The translations under genes were made by a program, and so were the position numbers. A stretch of 64,000 nt of DNA. It comes from Halorubrum sp. CSM-61 (lineage in GTDB: Archaea; Halobacteriota; Halobacteria; Halobacteriales; Haloferacaceae). Numbering within the stretch: position 1 is the first letter of the stretch; each line of letters begins with the position of its first letter. Positions 43,349-53,612 of the stretch are shown piece by piece. The DNA lies in the NCBI RefSeq assembly GCF_003781945.1, contig NZ_RJJW01000004.1:278486-342485 (forward strand), read 5' to 3'. The notes under the pieces were generated by a model that was given only the letters and a program-made list of their open reading frames with translations, did no database searches and was not told the origin of the DNA.

Positions 43349-44389
43349 ATGACCGAGGGCGACGCCGGAGACGACGGAGACGCGAGCGGGGACGCCGGGG
43401 AACCGACGAGCGACGACGGCGACGAGCTCACGTACGCCGACGCCGGCGTCGACATCGACGCCAGCGAGGCGGCGACCGCGGCGCTGATCGGTGCGGTCGG
43501 CGAGGGCGAGGGCGACTACGCCGGCCTGCTCGACATCGGCGACCGCTACCTCGCGTTAGCGACCGACGGGGTCGGGACCAAGCTCCTCGTCGCCGAGGCG
43601 CTCGGCGACTACTCGACGGTCGGGATCGACTGCATCGCGATGAACGTCAACGACCTGGTCGCCGCCGGGGTGCGACCGGTGGCGTTCGTCGACTACCTCG
43701 CGGTCGACGAGCCGGACGAGCGGTTCGCCGAGCAGGTCGGCGAGGGGCTCGCGCGCGGCGCCGAGCTCGCCGACATGGAGCTCGTCGGCGGCGAGACCGC
43801 GGTGATGCCGGACGTGATCCGCGGCCTCGACCTGGCCGGTACCTGCGCCGGGCTCGCCGCGAAGGACGCCGTCTTCGACGGCGCTGCCGAGCCGGGCGAC
43901 GCCCTCGTCGGCTGGCGCTCCTCCGGGATCCACTCGAACGGGCTCACGCTCGCGCGCGAGGCCGCGACCCGCGAGCACGCGTACACCGACCCGTGCCCGT
44001 TCGAGGGGTACGAGACGGTCGGCGAAGCGTTACTGGAGCCGACCCGGATCTACACCGGCCTGCTCGACCCGATGCGCGCACACGGCGTGCGCGGCGCGGC
44101 CCACGTCACCGGCGGCGGGTGGACCAACCTGACGCGGCTCGGCGCGAACCGGTACGTCGTCGACGACGCGTTCGACCCCCAGCCCGTCTTCGAGTTCGTG
44201 CAGTCGGAGGGGGGCGTCTCCGACGAGGAGATGCACCGGACGTTCAACATGGGGACCGGCTTCGTCGCCGCCGTCGACCCCGACGCGGCCGAATCGCTGG
44301 CCGACGAGACCGACGGGCGCGTGATCGGGCGAGTGGAGGAGAGCGAGGGCGACGAGGGGAGCGTTTCGATCCGCGGACTGGAGTTGTAA
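43349..44389 (+). CDS. purM: Phosphoribosylformylglycinamidine cyclo-ligase
   Basis: A 346-residue AIRS synthetase. The first 25 residues form an acidic extension. Family motifs: TYADAGVDIDA near 28, LATDGVGTKLLVAEA, DCIAMNVNDLVAAGVRP, ELVGGETAVMP and HVTGGGWTNLTRL. It closes the imidazole ring in purine synthesis, using ATP. The length is standard. It ends 38 bp before a convergent PP-loop gene. Confidence 0.96.
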   Translation: MTEGDAGDDGDASGDAGEPTSDDGDELTYADAGVDIDASEAATAALIGAVGEGEGDYAGLLDIGDRYLALATDGVGTKLLVAEALGDYSTVGIDCIAMNVNDLVAAGVRPVAFVDYLAVDEPDERFAEQVGEGLARGAELADMELVGGETAVMPDVIRGLDLAGTCAGLAAKDAVFDGAAEPGDALVGWRSSGIHSNGLTLAREAATREHAYTDPCPFEGYETVGEALLEPTRIYTGLLDPMRAHGVRGAAHVTGGGWTNLTRLGANRYVVDDAFDPQPVFEFVQSEGGVSDEEMHRTFNMGTGFVAAVDPDAAESLADETDGRVIGRVEESEGDEGSVSIRGLEL

Positions 44390-44427
44390 AAAATCGGTCG
44401 GTCAGCGAGTTCGGTCGCTCCCGCCGA

Positions 44428-45399
44428 TCACATGTAGCCGAGGTCGCGCAGGCGCTCCATCAGGTCCTCCTTGTCCTGGGCGCGGCCGGCGCGCTCGGTC
44501 GTGTCCTCGAGGTTCTGGAGCCACGCGGGCTCCTCGGTCGTCTTCTCCGTGCTGACCTCGCTCCCGAGCGAGCGGAACCCGGCGAAGTACTTCGGCGAGA
44601 TCGGCACGTCCTCCTGCGTGACGCCCTCGGGCAGGTCGTCGTCGGCCTGCGGGACGTACCCCTCGTCGGGGAACGCTTCGACCGTGTCGGGGACGACGTA
44701 GTTCCAGAAGGCGTCCCACACGTCGGCCTCGGCGAACTGCAGGATGGGCTGGATGCGGTCGTGCGGCGGGAACAGGTCCGGGTCGTGACGCGGCGAGAAG
44801 AACGTCTCGTCGGCGCGCGCCTCCTGCTCGTCCCACCGAACGCCCGAGATCACGCCGTCGATGTCGTGCGCTTCGAGGGCGTTGTTGAGCGCGACCGTCT
44901 TCAGCAGGTGGTTCCCGACGTACGTGTCCAAGAGGAACGGGAACGTGTCCTCCTCGTACTCGAGGATGTCGCGGATGTGGTGCTGGTTCTGCTCGTTCAG
45001 CGCGGAGACCGGGACGTCGTCGCCGGGTTCGAGGCCGTGCTCGTCGACGTACGCGCCCACGTCCTCGTTGCGGGCGTACACGAGCTCGATGTCCCACTCG
45101 TCGCCCCAGCGCTCGACGAAGTCGGTGATGTCGTCGAAGTGCTGGAAGTGGTCGATGAACACCGCGGTCGGCTTCTCGTAGCCGAACTCTTCGGCGACCT
45201 GGTTGATGAAGTACAGCGTCAGCGTGGAGTCTTTCCCGCCAGTCCACATCACGGCCGGGTTGTCGTACTGCTCGAGGCCGCGCCGCGTGACATCGATCGC
45301 CTTCTCGATCTTGTGTTGTAGCGACGGGTAGTCCGCCGGATCCTCGTCTTCGCCGTCGGTGTAGTCGACGTCGACGCTCGCCGGGAAGTCGTCGGTCAT
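44428..45399 (-). CDS. PAPS-reductase-family PP-loop protein
   Basis: A 323-residue protein. The PP-loop TGGKDST is at residues 53-59. Other family parts are VFIDHFQHFDDITDFVERWG, SGVRWDEQEAR and PRHDPDLFPPHDRIQPILQF. Members reduce or transfer sulfate from PAPS or APS, or make adenylated products. The Cys of classical PAPS reductase is not seen, so a sulfotransferase- or ATP-pyrophosphatase-like role is possible. It runs convergent to purM. Confidence 0.85.
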   Translation of the reverse strand: MTDDFPASVDVDYTDGEDEDPADYPSLQHKIEKAIDVTRRGLEQYDNPAVMWTGGKDSTLTLYFINQVAEEFGYEKPTAVFIDHFQHFDDITDFVERWGDEWDIELVYARNEDVGAYVDEHGLEPGDDVPVSALNEQNQHHIRDILEYEEDTFPFLLDTYVGNHLLKTVALNNALEAHDIDGVISGVRWDEQEARADETFFSPRHDPDLFPPHDRIQPILQFAEADVWDAFWNYVVPDTVEAFPDEGYVPQADDDLPEGVTQEDVPISPKYFAGFRSLGSEVSTEKTTEEPAWLQNLEDTTERAGRAQDKEDLMERLRDLGYM

Positions 45400-45582
45400 A
45401 CGCCGAATACGTCTCCCGGAGGGGAAATAGGCCTTCTGCCTCGGCGGTGACTTGCCAGCGCGTGCGGACTCCGGCCGGAATCGCCGCGAACGGAGACGGA
45501 GCGCGACTCACCGCGACCGGCGGATCGCGGCGGTACTCGCCAGAGCACAAGGGATATGTCGATTCGAAGTCACTCCCCGAGC

Positions 45583-46929
45583 ATGGGACTGTTCGATCGG
45601 CTGCGCGGCGGCGACGACGAGCGCGTGGTCTTCCTCGGCATCGACGGCGTACCGTACGACCTCGTGCAGGATCACCCCGACGTCTTCGAGAACCTGACCG
45701 ACATCGCCGCGTCGGGCTCGGCGGGTCGCTTGGAGAGCATCGTGCCGCCCGAGTCGAGCGCGTGCTGGCCGAGCCTCACGACGGGGGAGAACCCCGGCGA
45801 GACCGGCGTGTACGGCTTCCAAGACCGCGAGGTCGACTCCTACGAGACGTACGTCCCGATGGGGAAACACGTGTCGGCGACGCGGCTGTGGGACCGCGTC
45901 ACCGACGGCGGCCGCGACGCGACCGTGCTCAACGTCCCCGTCACGTTCCCGCCGTCGAGCCGGATCCAGCGACAGGTCTCCGGGTTCCTCTCGCCGGGGC
46001 TCGACGCGGCCGCGAGCGACGAGTCGGTCCGGCAGGTGCTGGAGGACCATAACTACAAGATCGACGTGAACGCGAAGCTCGGCCACGACGACGACAAGAC
46101 CGAGTTCATCGAGAACGCGCACGCGACGCTCGACGCCCGCCACGAGGTGTTCACCCACTACCTCGATCAGGACGACTGGGACCTCTTCTTCGGCGTCTTC
46201 ATGAGCACCGACCGGGTCAACCACTTCCTGTTCGGCGACTACGAGAACGACGGGGAGCACAAGGACGACTTCCTCGACTTCTACCGGACCCTCGACGAGT
46301 ACATCGGCGAGATCCGCGACGGGCTCGACGACGACACGACCCTGATCGTCGCCTCCGACCACGGGTTCACCGAGCTGGAGTGGGAGGTGAACTGCAACCA
46401 GTTCCTCGCCGACGAGGGGTGGCTCTCCTACGAGGACGACGACCACGACTCCCTGACCGACATCGACGACGACACCCGCGCGTACTCGCTCATCCCCGGC
46501 CGCTTCTACCTCAACCTCGAGGGCCGCGAGCCGGAGGGCGTCGTCCCCGAGTCGGAGTACGAGGCGGTCCGCGAGGAGCTCGTCGACGACCTCGAGTCGC
46601 TCACCGGCCCCGACGGCCGGCGGGTGTGCAAGCGGATCGTGAAAGGCGAGACCGTCTTCGACGGCGACCACGACGAGATCGCGCCCGACCTCGTCGTCAT
46701 CCCCGCGGACGGCTTCGACCTGAAGTCCGGTTTCAGCGGCAAGAAGGCGGTCTTCACCGAGGGGCCCCGCAACGGGATGCACAAGTTCGAGAACTCGCTG
46801 CTGTACTCGACCGACGCCGACCTCGACGTCGACGGGTCGAACCTCTTCGACGTGACCCCGACGATCCTCGATCTGATGGACGTCGAACACGACGACGACT
46901 TCGACGGCGACAGCCTCCTGAACGCCTAG
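45583..46929 (+). CDS. Alkaline-phosphatase-superfamily phosphodiesterase/nucleotide pyrophosphatase
   Basis: A 448-residue metal enzyme. Metal ligands and nucleophile parts are visible: GIDGVPYDL (Asp21), SSACWPSLTTG (residues 58-68) and VASDHGFTELEW (about 266-277, Asp and His). A final HKFE region is at about 403-406. These are the signatures of type I phosphodiesterases. Substrates could be nucleotides or phosphoglycans. The ATG at 45583 (MGLFDRL) was chosen over 45556. Confidence 0.9.
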   Translation: MGLFDRLRGGDDERVVFLGIDGVPYDLVQDHPDVFENLTDIAASGSAGRLESIVPPESSACWPSLTTGENPGETGVYGFQDREVDSYETYVPMGKHVSATRLWDRVTDGGRDATVLNVPVTFPPSSRIQRQVSGFLSPGLDAAASDESVRQVLEDHNYKIDVNAKLGHDDDKTEFIENAHATLDARHEVFTHYLDQDDWDLFFGVFMSTDRVNHFLFGDYENDGEHKDDFLDFYRTLDEYIGEIRDGLDDDTTLIVASDHGFTELEWEVNCNQFLADEGWLSYEDDDHDSLTDIDDDTRAYSLIPGRFYLNLEGREPEGVVPESEYEAVREELVDDLESLTGPDGRRVCKRIVKGETVFDGDHDEIAPDLVVIPADGFDLKSGFSGKKAVFTEGPRNGMHKFENSLLYSTDADLDVDGSNLFDVTPTILDLMDVEHDDDFDGDSLLNA

Positions 46930-47010
46930 GGGGTCGGGCCGAGCCGGTGCGCCGGCGATTCCGTGAGGGACGCTCCCGCAGGGCGAGTCGCCGACTCCCG
47001 ATTACGCACT

Positions 47011-47040
47011 GCATATTAAATGTCATTAGGAAATATAATC
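47011..47040 (+). promoter_or_regulatory. AT-rich promoter region with TATA-like boxes upstream of the GAF-HTH gene
   Basis: This stretch (GCATATTAAATG and GGAAATATAATC) is clearly richer in A/T than its surroundings and lies 55-85 bp before the ATG at 47095. It is the likely core promoter of the GAF-HTH gene, with room for a leader of some 30-50 nt. Confidence 0.4.
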
Positions 47041-47094
47041 TCCGTCACAGTCGGTCGGAAAGCGCACGCCGCCCGGCGTGGCCCCACCCGTTCA

Positions 47095-47955
47095 ATGACA
47101 CATCACATCTGTACGTCCGAATCGGACGACGAGTTGGCGTATCTCCAGCGCCTCTGGCGGACGCTGCTGGCACCCAACGTCGATCCGAGAGCCAGGCTCG
47201 AACGCCTGCTCGAAACGGAAACCAAAGAGTTCGGCCTGCGCTACGGGTTCCTGTCGCGTATCGATCTCGACGCCGAGACGGAACGCTTCGAGACCGTGCA
47301 CGGCTCCCACGAGATCCTCGAATCGGACACCGCCGTTCCGCTCTCGAAGAGCTACTGTCGGAAGACCATCGCGGACCCGGAAGGAACGACGGCCGTCAAC
47401 GACGCGCGCGCCGAAGGGTGGGGAGGCGATCCGGCGTACGAGACGTTCGGGCTGGGAAGCTATCTCGGGACGACGGTCTCGGTCGGAGAGGAACTCTACG
47501 GGACGCTCTGTTTCGCGGACACCGCTCCCCGCGACGAACCGATCAACGACAAGGAGAAGGCGCTCGTCGAGCTGTACAGTCAGTGGGTGGAGTACACGCT
47601 GGCCCGCCGAGACGAGCCGTCGTTCCGGGAGACGCGTATCGACGCGATCGAGGGGAACGCCGTCTCTCCGGAGGCCATCGACACCATGATGGACACGCTC
47701 AAGAGCCGCACGAGGCGCCGTATCCTCGTGACGCTGATCGACGCCGGCGAGACGAGTCTCTCCGCCCTCGAACGGCGGTTTCCCCACGAGAGGGACCGAA
47801 TAGCGCTGTACCACACGCACGTTCCCAAACTGGCCGACGCCGGATACGTCGAGTGGGACGCCGAGACGGAGGTCGTCTCCAAGGGCCCGAAGTTCTCCGA
47901 GGCGGAGCCGCTCGTTCGACTGTTGAAAGAGTACCGGGCGGAGTCTCCCGAGTAG
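47095..47955 (+). CDS. GAF-domain regulator with C-terminal winged helix
   Basis: A 286-residue protein. Residues 10-180 resemble a GAF domain (LERLLETETKEFGLRYGFLSRID, YLGTTVSVGEELYGTLCFAD). Residues 200-275 form a winged helix (MDTLKSRTRRRILVTLID, SLSALERRF, ALYHTHVPKLADAGYVEWD), resembling the DUF7344 type of haloarchaeal regulator. It probably senses a small molecule and controls transcription. The start at 47095 was chosen because an upstream ATG-in-frame at 47020 lies within the AT-rich promoter. Confidence 0.85.
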   Translation: MTHHICTSESDDELAYLQRLWRTLLAPNVDPRARLERLLETETKEFGLRYGFLSRIDLDAETERFETVHGSHEILESDTAVPLSKSYCRKTIADPEGTTAVNDARAEGWGGDPAYETFGLGSYLGTTVSVGEELYGTLCFADTAPRDEPINDKEKALVELYSQWVEYTLARRDEPSFRETRIDAIEGNAVSPEAIDTMMDTLKSRTRRRILVTLIDAGETSLSALERRFPHERDRIALYHTHVPKLADAGYVEWDAETEVVSKGPKFSEAEPLVRLLKEYRAESPE

Positions 47956-48085
47956 ACGGTCATCGCAACCCCTCGATCGGCTTCTACAGACCGGGAATCA
48001 GTCGACAAAGACCTTCCAGCGCTCGTCCGTTTCGGGCGGAGATCGGCTGAATGAGGCCCGTCTCTACGGGGGCACGCCGCCGGGG

Positions 48086-49423
48086 CTACCCCACCAGCGA
48101 CCATCGCTCGCCCGGCGTCGCGTGGAGCCCGTACAGCTCCCCGTCGTCGACGACGATCAGCCGGCCGCCGACCGCGAACAGCTCGTCGACGCCGACGCCC
48201 TCGGGGAGCGGGGCCCGCCAGCGGTCCTCCCCGTCCGCGCCGACGGCGACGGTCCGGGATTGGCTCTCCGTCCCGAAACCGGACCCGTTCTCGGCGACGT
48301 ACATCCCCTCCTGGTCGACCGCTACCGGGCCGCCGGGAAGGTCGGAACGCTCCCACGAGAGTTCGCCGGCGGCCGCGTCGACCGCCCGCACCGTCCCGCC
48401 GGTCGAGTAGTAGAACCGACTTCCGTCGGCGGAGACGACCTGCGGTCGGCCCGGCAGCGATCCCTCGTGGAGTTCGAATCGGCGGGCGAGGTCGCGGTCG
48501 TAGCCGACGAGTCGGTCGCCCGCCTCGCCCATCACGATCGTATCGCCGGCGACGGCGAGCCAGTCCGCATCGGCCGAGAGCGAGCGCGTGACCCGTCGTT
48601 CTCCGGTCGATCCGAAGCGAGCGAAAACGGTGCCGCCGTCGTTCGATCCGCCTTCCGATCTCCCCTCCGAGCCGGTCGCCGCGACGCCGGCCCACACGTC
48701 GTCGCCGTCGACCGCAATGCGGTCGGCCGAGCCGTCCCCGTCCGGCCAAGCCCCGGTGACCCGAAAGGCCGGATCGCCCGTCTCGGCGTCGAGCGCGACC
48801 AAGTCCGTCTCGGCGACCGCGACGACGAGTCGGGCGCTCGCGCGGACGCCGTCGATTCCGGGCGAGCTCGTCGACTCGTTCGCCCCTTCCGGTTCGTTCG
48901 ACTCGCCACCCTCGCTTTCGACGACGTCGGCCCGCCAGCGAACGTCGTCAGCTTCGGCCTCCTCGCTTTCGGTCCCGCCGGTCGGTTCCCGCGCGCCGGG
49001 GTCGAACCCCGCCGCCTCGCGGTCGATCGCGGTGACTCGACCGCCCTCGACCGGGACGACCACCGACGTCTCGGTCACGGCCGGCGGGGCGACCGCCTGC
49101 CGCTCCGTCTCGGCGTCGAGCCGCGTCGTCCCCGACCCGTCGACCGCGGTCACGCTCGCGTTCTCGACGTTCCGCCACGTCTCCGCGTCGAAGTCGTACG
49201 TGCGCCCGGACTGGTTCCGGACCGCGAACAGCCGGTCCGGCGCGACCGCGAACCGCGTCGCTCCGGGTCCGAGGAGTCCGCCGGTGTCGAGCGACGACTC
49301 CCACGCGAGGTCGCCCCCGCCGGGGCGGTAGCCGCAGCCGGCGAGCGCGCCGGCGACTCCGGACCCGGCCGCCGCGAGGAACCGCCGGCGGGTGGCGCCC
49401 CTCGCCGGATTCCGATCGGTCAC
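48086..49423 (-). CDS. Tat-exported lipoprotein with PQQ-like beta-propeller
   Basis: A 445-residue protein starting at a GTG overlapping the htpX stop. A Tat signal (TRRRFLAAAGSG) and lipobox with Cys30 (GALAGC) are present. Propeller-type repeats follow (TDLVALDAETGDPAF, GGTVRAVDAAAGELSWE, DDGELYGLHAT). A linker rich in Gly, Glu and Ser lies at about 145-190. It is anchored at the outer face of the membrane. Its function is unknown, and the close coupling to HtpX suggests a related role in envelope protein handling. Confidence 0.85.
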   Translation of the reverse strand: MTDRNPARGATRRRFLAAAGSGVAGALAGCGYRPGGGDLAWESSLDTGGLLGPGATRFAVAPDRLFAVRNQSGRTYDFDAETWRNVENASVTAVDGSGTTRLDAETERQAVAPPAVTETSVVVPVEGGRVTAIDREAAGFDPGAREPTGGTESEEAEADDVRWRADVVESEGGESNEPEGANESTSSPGIDGVRASARLVVAVAETDLVALDAETGDPAFRVTGAWPDGDGSADRIAVDGDDVWAGVAATGSEGRSEGGSNDGGTVFARFGSTGERRVTRSLSADADWLAVAGDTIVMGEAGDRLVGYDRDLARRFELHEGSLPGRPQVVSADGSRFYYSTGGTVRAVDAAAGELSWERSDLPGGPVAVDQEGMYVAENGSGFGTESQSRTVAVGADGEDRWRAPLPEGVGVDELFAVGGRLIVVDDGELYGLHATPGERWSLVG

Positions 49424-50508
49424 GCCGACCCACCCGCCTTCTCGCCCGCCATCTCGCGGAGCCGGTCGATCCGCTCGCCGGTCGGCGGATGCGTCTCCGG
49501 GAACACGTCGGTACTGACTAACTCCTTGTCGCCGAACGCGCGGCTCTCGAGGGGCGCGACGTACAGCGCCTCCGCGCCGCCGTCGAACTCGCGGAGGTCG
49601 CGCTCCGGCACGTCCGGCATCGACTCGTCGAGGGCGTCGAGCGCGCTCGCGAGCGCCGCCGGCGACCCGGTGATCTCGGCGGCCGCGCGGTCGGCGGCGT
49701 GCTCGCGATACCGCGAGAGCACGCGGTGGATCAGCACGCTCCCGAACCAGAACATCGCGGAGACGGTGAGCGTGACGAGCGCGCTCACGGTGATCACGAC
49801 GATCCCGACCGCGAGCGCCCGCCCGTCGCGGTCGCCGCCCGACCCGCCGCCCGCACCGAGGAACCTGAACAGGCCGTACAGCACGTAGAACGCGAGCACG
49901 GCGAGGTAGTAGGTGACCGTCGGCAACACCCACGCGACCGTCATCAGGCTCGCGTCGCGGTTTTTGAGGTGCGCGAGCTCGTGGGCCAGCACGGCGTCGC
50001 GCTCGTCGTCGTCGAGCGTCTCCAGCAGCGCGGTCGTGACGACGACGGTGCCGTTCTCGCGTCCTCCCACCGCGAAGGCGTTCGGGAGCTCCGTGCGCGC
50101 GACGGCCACGTCCGGCTTCGGCACGTCGGTCTGAGCCGCGAGGCGGGTGACCGCGGCGTGGAGCTCGGGGCGCTCGTCCGCGGAGACCCGGCGCCCGCCG
50201 ACGGAGCGCACCACGGTCCGGGGGCCGTACCGGTACTGGAGCGCGAGGCCGCCGAGCACGACGACCGCGAGGAAGACGGGGTCGACGTAGAACTCCCCCG
50301 TGTAGGGTCGCTCGTTCGCCCACTCCAAGAGGGGGAGTCCGACCGCGTTGATCAGGAAGACGAACGTGTACGCGAACGCGAACGGGAGCGCGATCACCAG
50401 CCCGGTCGCGAGCGCGATCCGAACCTTGAGCCACTGCTGTTGGTCGAGCCGCGCGAGACGATCGAACGGGGGAACCGACCGGAGGGCGGCGGGGACGGAG
50501 GGCGACAT
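49420..50508 (-). CDS. htpX: Membrane metalloprotease HtpX (M48 family)
   Basis: A 362-residue protease with four membrane helices (about 32-56, 76-92, 190-215 and 232-262). The zinc motif HELAH is at 176-180, and the third ligand Glu lies in RYREHAADR (about 269). HtpX cleaves misfolded membrane proteins. Its stop overlaps the start of the lipoprotein gene (GTGA), so the two are cotranslated. A TTAAAAAG-like element is near 50540 and may be the promoter. Confidence 0.94.
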   Translation of the reverse strand: MSPSVPAALRSVPPFDRLARLDQQQWLKVRIALATGLVIALPFAFAYTFVFLINAVGLPLLEWANERPYTGEFYVDPVFLAVVVLGGLALQYRYGPRTVVRSVGGRRVSADERPELHAAVTRLAAQTDVPKPDVAVARTELPNAFAVGGRENGTVVVTTALLETLDDDERDAVLAHELAHLKNRDASLMTVAWVLPTVTYYLAVLAFYVLYGLFRFLGAGGGSGGDRDGRALAVGIVVITVSALVTLTVSAMFWFGSVLIHRVLSRYREHAADRAAAEITGSPAALASALDALDESMPDVPERDLREFDGGAEALYVAPLESRAFGDKELVSTDVFPETHPPTGERIDRLREMAGEKAGGSA

Positions 50509-50580
50509 CGTGAGTTCGAGATCGGATTTACTTCGTGATCGCTTAAAAAGTCGGTCTCGGGCGGCGAGATTCCGGCGGCG

Positions 50581-51474
50581 TCAGTTCGCGCTCGCCGCGT
50601 CCCGGGTCCCGCTAATCTCCCGGTAGAACGCGACCGAGTAGGTCGCGTAGAACGCGCCGGCCACCCCGGTCAGGAGGACGTAGCCGATCGCGATCGCGGC
50701 GACGATCGCCAGGGTCGGTTCGATCGAGACGGCCTCCGCGAACGGGGAGCCGGCGGGCCGTTGCGGGCCGAAGACGAGCGACCCGGCCGCGGCCACTACG
50801 CCGACGATCACGCTGCCGACCGCGAGCAGCACGGTGTAGCCGAACGCGCTGAGGAGGTTCGACCGGACCAGTCCCGCGCTGCGGCGGAACCCGTCGACGA
50901 GTTCGGTGTCGTCTAAGACGACGGCGTGGGCGTAAAACTGGACGAAAAAGGTGACGAGGAGGTACGCCAAGACCAGTCCGACCGCGACGATGCCCACGAC
51001 CGCAAGCAGCGTGGGGTCGAAGCCGAGAGCCGACGCGTCGACGCCCGCGCCGGTGCCGCCGTCCATCCCGGCCCCCGTTCCGCCGTCCATCCCGGCGACC
51101 GACCCGCCGATGACCACGATGACCACGCCCATGAACGCGACGAACCCGAACACCACGTTTATCGCCAGCAGGACGAAGTAGCCCAGGAGCAGCGGGACGT
51201 AGTTCGCCTTCCCGACCGCGATCAGCGTACCGAGACGCGTCTTGCCCGCGACCGCCTCGTCGGCCATCCCGAGCACGCCGCCCTGGAAGAACGGCAGGAA
51301 GAGGACCATCGCGCCGAACGTGACGAGCGAGATCGCCGCCGCGAGCACCGGACTGGTCGACTCCACGAGCAGGTTCGGGAGCTGAAAGAGCCCGTACAGG
51401 GCCGTGACGAGGACCAGAACGGGGTTGCGAACGACGCCACTGGCTGCCGGACGGAGGGCTTGGAGGGCCGCCAT
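50581..51474 (-). CDS. Multi-span membrane protein, function unknown
   Basis: A 297-residue hydrophobic protein with about six to seven helices. It has an internal repeat of GMDGGTGA near residues 129-144. A large hydrophobic share and DDTELVDGFRRSAGLVRSNLLSAFG suggest a membrane-protein-assembly or transport-like fold shared by many haloarchaea. I do not recognise a definite family. An AT-rich run before the start (51480-51510) contains TATATAAA, so it has its own promoter. Confidence 0.75.
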   Translation of the reverse strand: MAALQALRPAASGVVRNPVLVLVTALYGLFQLPNLLVESTSPVLAAAISLVTFGAMVLFLPFFQGGVLGMADEAVAGKTRLGTLIAVGKANYVPLLLGYFVLLAINVVFGFVAFMGVVIVVIGGSVAGMDGGTGAGMDGGTGAGVDASALGFDPTLLAVVGIVAVGLVLAYLLVTFFVQFYAHAVVLDDTELVDGFRRSAGLVRSNLLSAFGYTVLLAVGSVIVGVVAAAGSLVFGPQRPAGSPFAEAVSIEPTLAIVAAIAIGYVLLTGVAGAFYATYSVAFYREISGTRDAASAN

Positions 51475-51531
51475 ACTCGGTTATTTCACTCAGGCTATAT
51501 AAATTGGGAGGAGACGGACGAACAACCCCGG

Positions 51532-52881
51532 CTACCAGGTGAGCCCCTCGTAGGTGAGCCCCTCGCGCCGCTCGATCACCCGGCGCCCGTCTATCACGAC
51601 CGGCCCCTCCGTCGCCGCACCGGCCATCGCGTCGAACGCGTCGTCGAGCGCCGCGAACTCGTCCCAGTCGGTGACGACGAGGGCCGCGGTCGCCCCGTCG
51701 AGCGCGGCCGCGGCGGAGTCAGCGTACTCGACTTCGGGGAACCGCTCCCGGATGTTCTCGGTCGCGACGGGGTCGTACCCCACCACGTCGGCGCCCCGCG
51801 CCTGCAGCCCCTCGATGACCGGAATCGCGCGGGAGTTCCGGACGTCGTCGGTACCCGGTTTAAAGGCGAGCCCGAGCACCGCGACCCGCTCGCCCGAGAC
51901 GTCGGCGTGGGCGTCGAGCAGCTCCAGCATGCGCTCCGGCTGGCCGTCGTTCACCGCGACCGCGGCGTCGAGGAGCGCGGGCTCGTAGCCGGCCTCGCGG
52001 GCCGCGGCGCGGATGGCGTCGACGTCTTTCGGGAAGCAGGATCCCCCCCATCCCACCCCCGAGCGCAGGAACTGCGCCCCGATCCGATCGTCGAGTCCGA
52101 CCGCGTCCATCACCTCGTAGGCGTCGATCCCGAACCGCTTGCAGACGTTTCCGAGGTCGTTCGCCAGCGAGATCTTCGACGCGAGGAACGCGTTGTTGGC
52201 GTACTTGATCATCACGGCCGTCTCGGGGTCGGTCCGGATGACCGGCGCGTCCGCGTCGGTCGCGGCGAGCAGCGGCTCGTACAGGGCCTCCAGCCGCTCC
52301 GTCGCCCACTCGGAGTCGGTGCCGAACACGACCTTGTCCGGGTGCCGGAAGTCGTCGACGGCGGTCCCCTCCCGAAGGAACTCCGGGTTGGTCGCGAGCT
52401 CGACGCCGTCGGCCGCGTCGCCCGCGCCCTCGAAGAAGGCCTCGCGGACCCGCTCGACCCCCGGCGGCGTGATCGTGCTCTTGACGACGACGAGGTGGCG
52501 GTCGTCGGGGCTCGTACCCGAGCCGTCTCCCGCACTCGAGCCGTTTCCCGCTCCCGCCAGCGCCTCGCCGGTCATCTCCGCCGCCGCGGTGAGCCCCCCG
52601 AGGTCGATGCTCCCGTCCTCGTTCGACGGGGTGCCGATCGCGAGGAACGTCACGTCGGCGTCGGGGACGCCGTCGTATTCGGTCGTGGCGCGGAGGCGGT
52701 CGCCCGCGTGCTCCGCCAGCAGGTCGTCGAGGCCGGGCTCGTGGATGGCCGCGCGCCCGTCGTTTATCGCCGCGACCACGTCCGGATCGATATCGACGGC
52801 GGTCACGTCGTGACCCGCGTCCGCGAGGCAGGCCGCGAGGGTCGTTCCGACGTAGCCGCTTCCGACGACGGTGACTCGCAT
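51532..52881 (-). CDS. aglM: UDP-glucose 6-dehydrogenase (AglM-type)
   Basis: A 449-residue enzyme. The NAD-binding Rossmann motif VVGSGYVG is at residues 5-12. The catalytic region is visible as GGSCFPKD (Cys282) and MIKYANN (Lys226). The middle has an insertion ([18 protein letters not shown], about 111-128) of low complexity. It oxidises UDP-glucose to UDP-glucuronate, used by AglM in Haloferax for the N-linked glycan of the S-layer. The start at 52881 (MRVTVVG) is the natural one. Other agl genes are not in view. Confidence 0.93.
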   Translation of the reverse strand: MRVTVVGSGYVGTTLAACLADAGHDVTAVDIDPDVVAAINDGRAAIHEPGLDDLLAEHAGDRLRATTEYDGVPDADVTFLAIGTPSNEDGSIDLGGLTAAAEMTGEALAGAGNGSSAGDGSGTSPDDRHLVVVKSTITPPGVERVREAFFEGAGDAADGVELATNPEFLREGTAVDDFRHPDKVVFGTDSEWATERLEALYEPLLAATDADAPVIRTDPETAVMIKYANNAFLASKISLANDLGNVCKRFGIDAYEVMDAVGLDDRIGAQFLRSGVGWGGSCFPKDVDAIRAAAREAGYEPALLDAAVAVNDGQPERMLELLDAHADVSGERVAVLGLAFKPGTDDVRNSRAIPVIEGLQARGADVVGYDPVATENIRERFPEVEYADSAAAALDGATAALVVTDWDEFAALDDAFDAMAGAATEGPVVIDGRRVIERREGLTYEGLTW

Positions 52882-52979
52882 ACCGAAGCAAGCGACCCCC
52901 GACACAAAGAGCGTTGCCGTCCCCCGGACCCGAGACCGCCTCCGGACGATACTTACCCCCGGCCCGTCGAGGCGATCGC

Positions 52980-53558
52980 ATGGTCGGAGAGCCCGGATCG
53001 GAGGCGACGAAGGAGCGCCGACCGGAGTCGAGCGACCGCGCCGGTCGCTCCCGACGCTCCGGTGGCTCCGGTCGCGTCGCCCGCGTCACCCGCCGGGGCG
53101 AGTGGCTCCTCGTCGTCGCTCTCCTCGCTGTCCCGATGGCCGTGCTCCCCGGCGACGACCTCACGGTCGTGAGCCTCTGGGGGTTCCTGAGTACGTCCGG
53201 CTCGGGTGCCGCCGCCGGCGGCTACCCGGTGTGGGCGTACTTCCTCGAGCAGCCGCGCCCGTTCGGGGCGCTCCCGGCGTCGATCCGGGCGTGGCCGCTC
53301 GCGATCGGCTTTCACCTCCTCGCCGCGGCCAGCGCGACGGCGGGGGTCGCGTTCGGCCGGGAGGACCGGCGCGTCACCGGCGGGCTCCTCGCGCTCGCCG
53401 CGGCCGCGAGCCTGTGGGTCTCCGTCGGCGTGGCGACGCGGTTCGGCGTCGGGAGCACGTCGGGCTGGCTCGCCGTGATCCCGGTCGGCGCGCTCGCGAC
53501 GCTGGCGGTTGCCGTCGGCGTCTACGGGAGCGACCTCCGCGAGATCGTCGAAGCGTGA
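52980..53558 (+). CDS. Multi-helix membrane protein, TIGR04206-like
   Basis: A 192-residue protein with a basic, Ser/Arg-rich N-terminus (about 1-38) and four hydrophobic segments (about 40-60, 98-118, 130-150 and 158-178). It begins [19 protein letters not shown] after the tail. It resembles a haloarchaeal family recalled as TIGR04206, whose function is unknown. It is divergent from aglM. Confidence 0.7.
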   Translation: MVGEPGSEATKERRPESSDRAGRSRRSGGSGRVARVTRRGEWLLVVALLAVPMAVLPGDDLTVVSLWGFLSTSGSGAAAGGYPVWAYFLEQPRPFGALPASIRAWPLAIGFHLLAAASATAGVAFGREDRRVTGGLLALAAAASLWVSVGVATRFGVGSTSGWLAVIPVGALATLAVAVGVYGSDLREIVEA

Positions 53559-53612
53559 GCCGGGGCGTCGCCGGACGGCGTTTTTAAGAGCGCGGGCGCG
53601 GAACCCGTTTTC

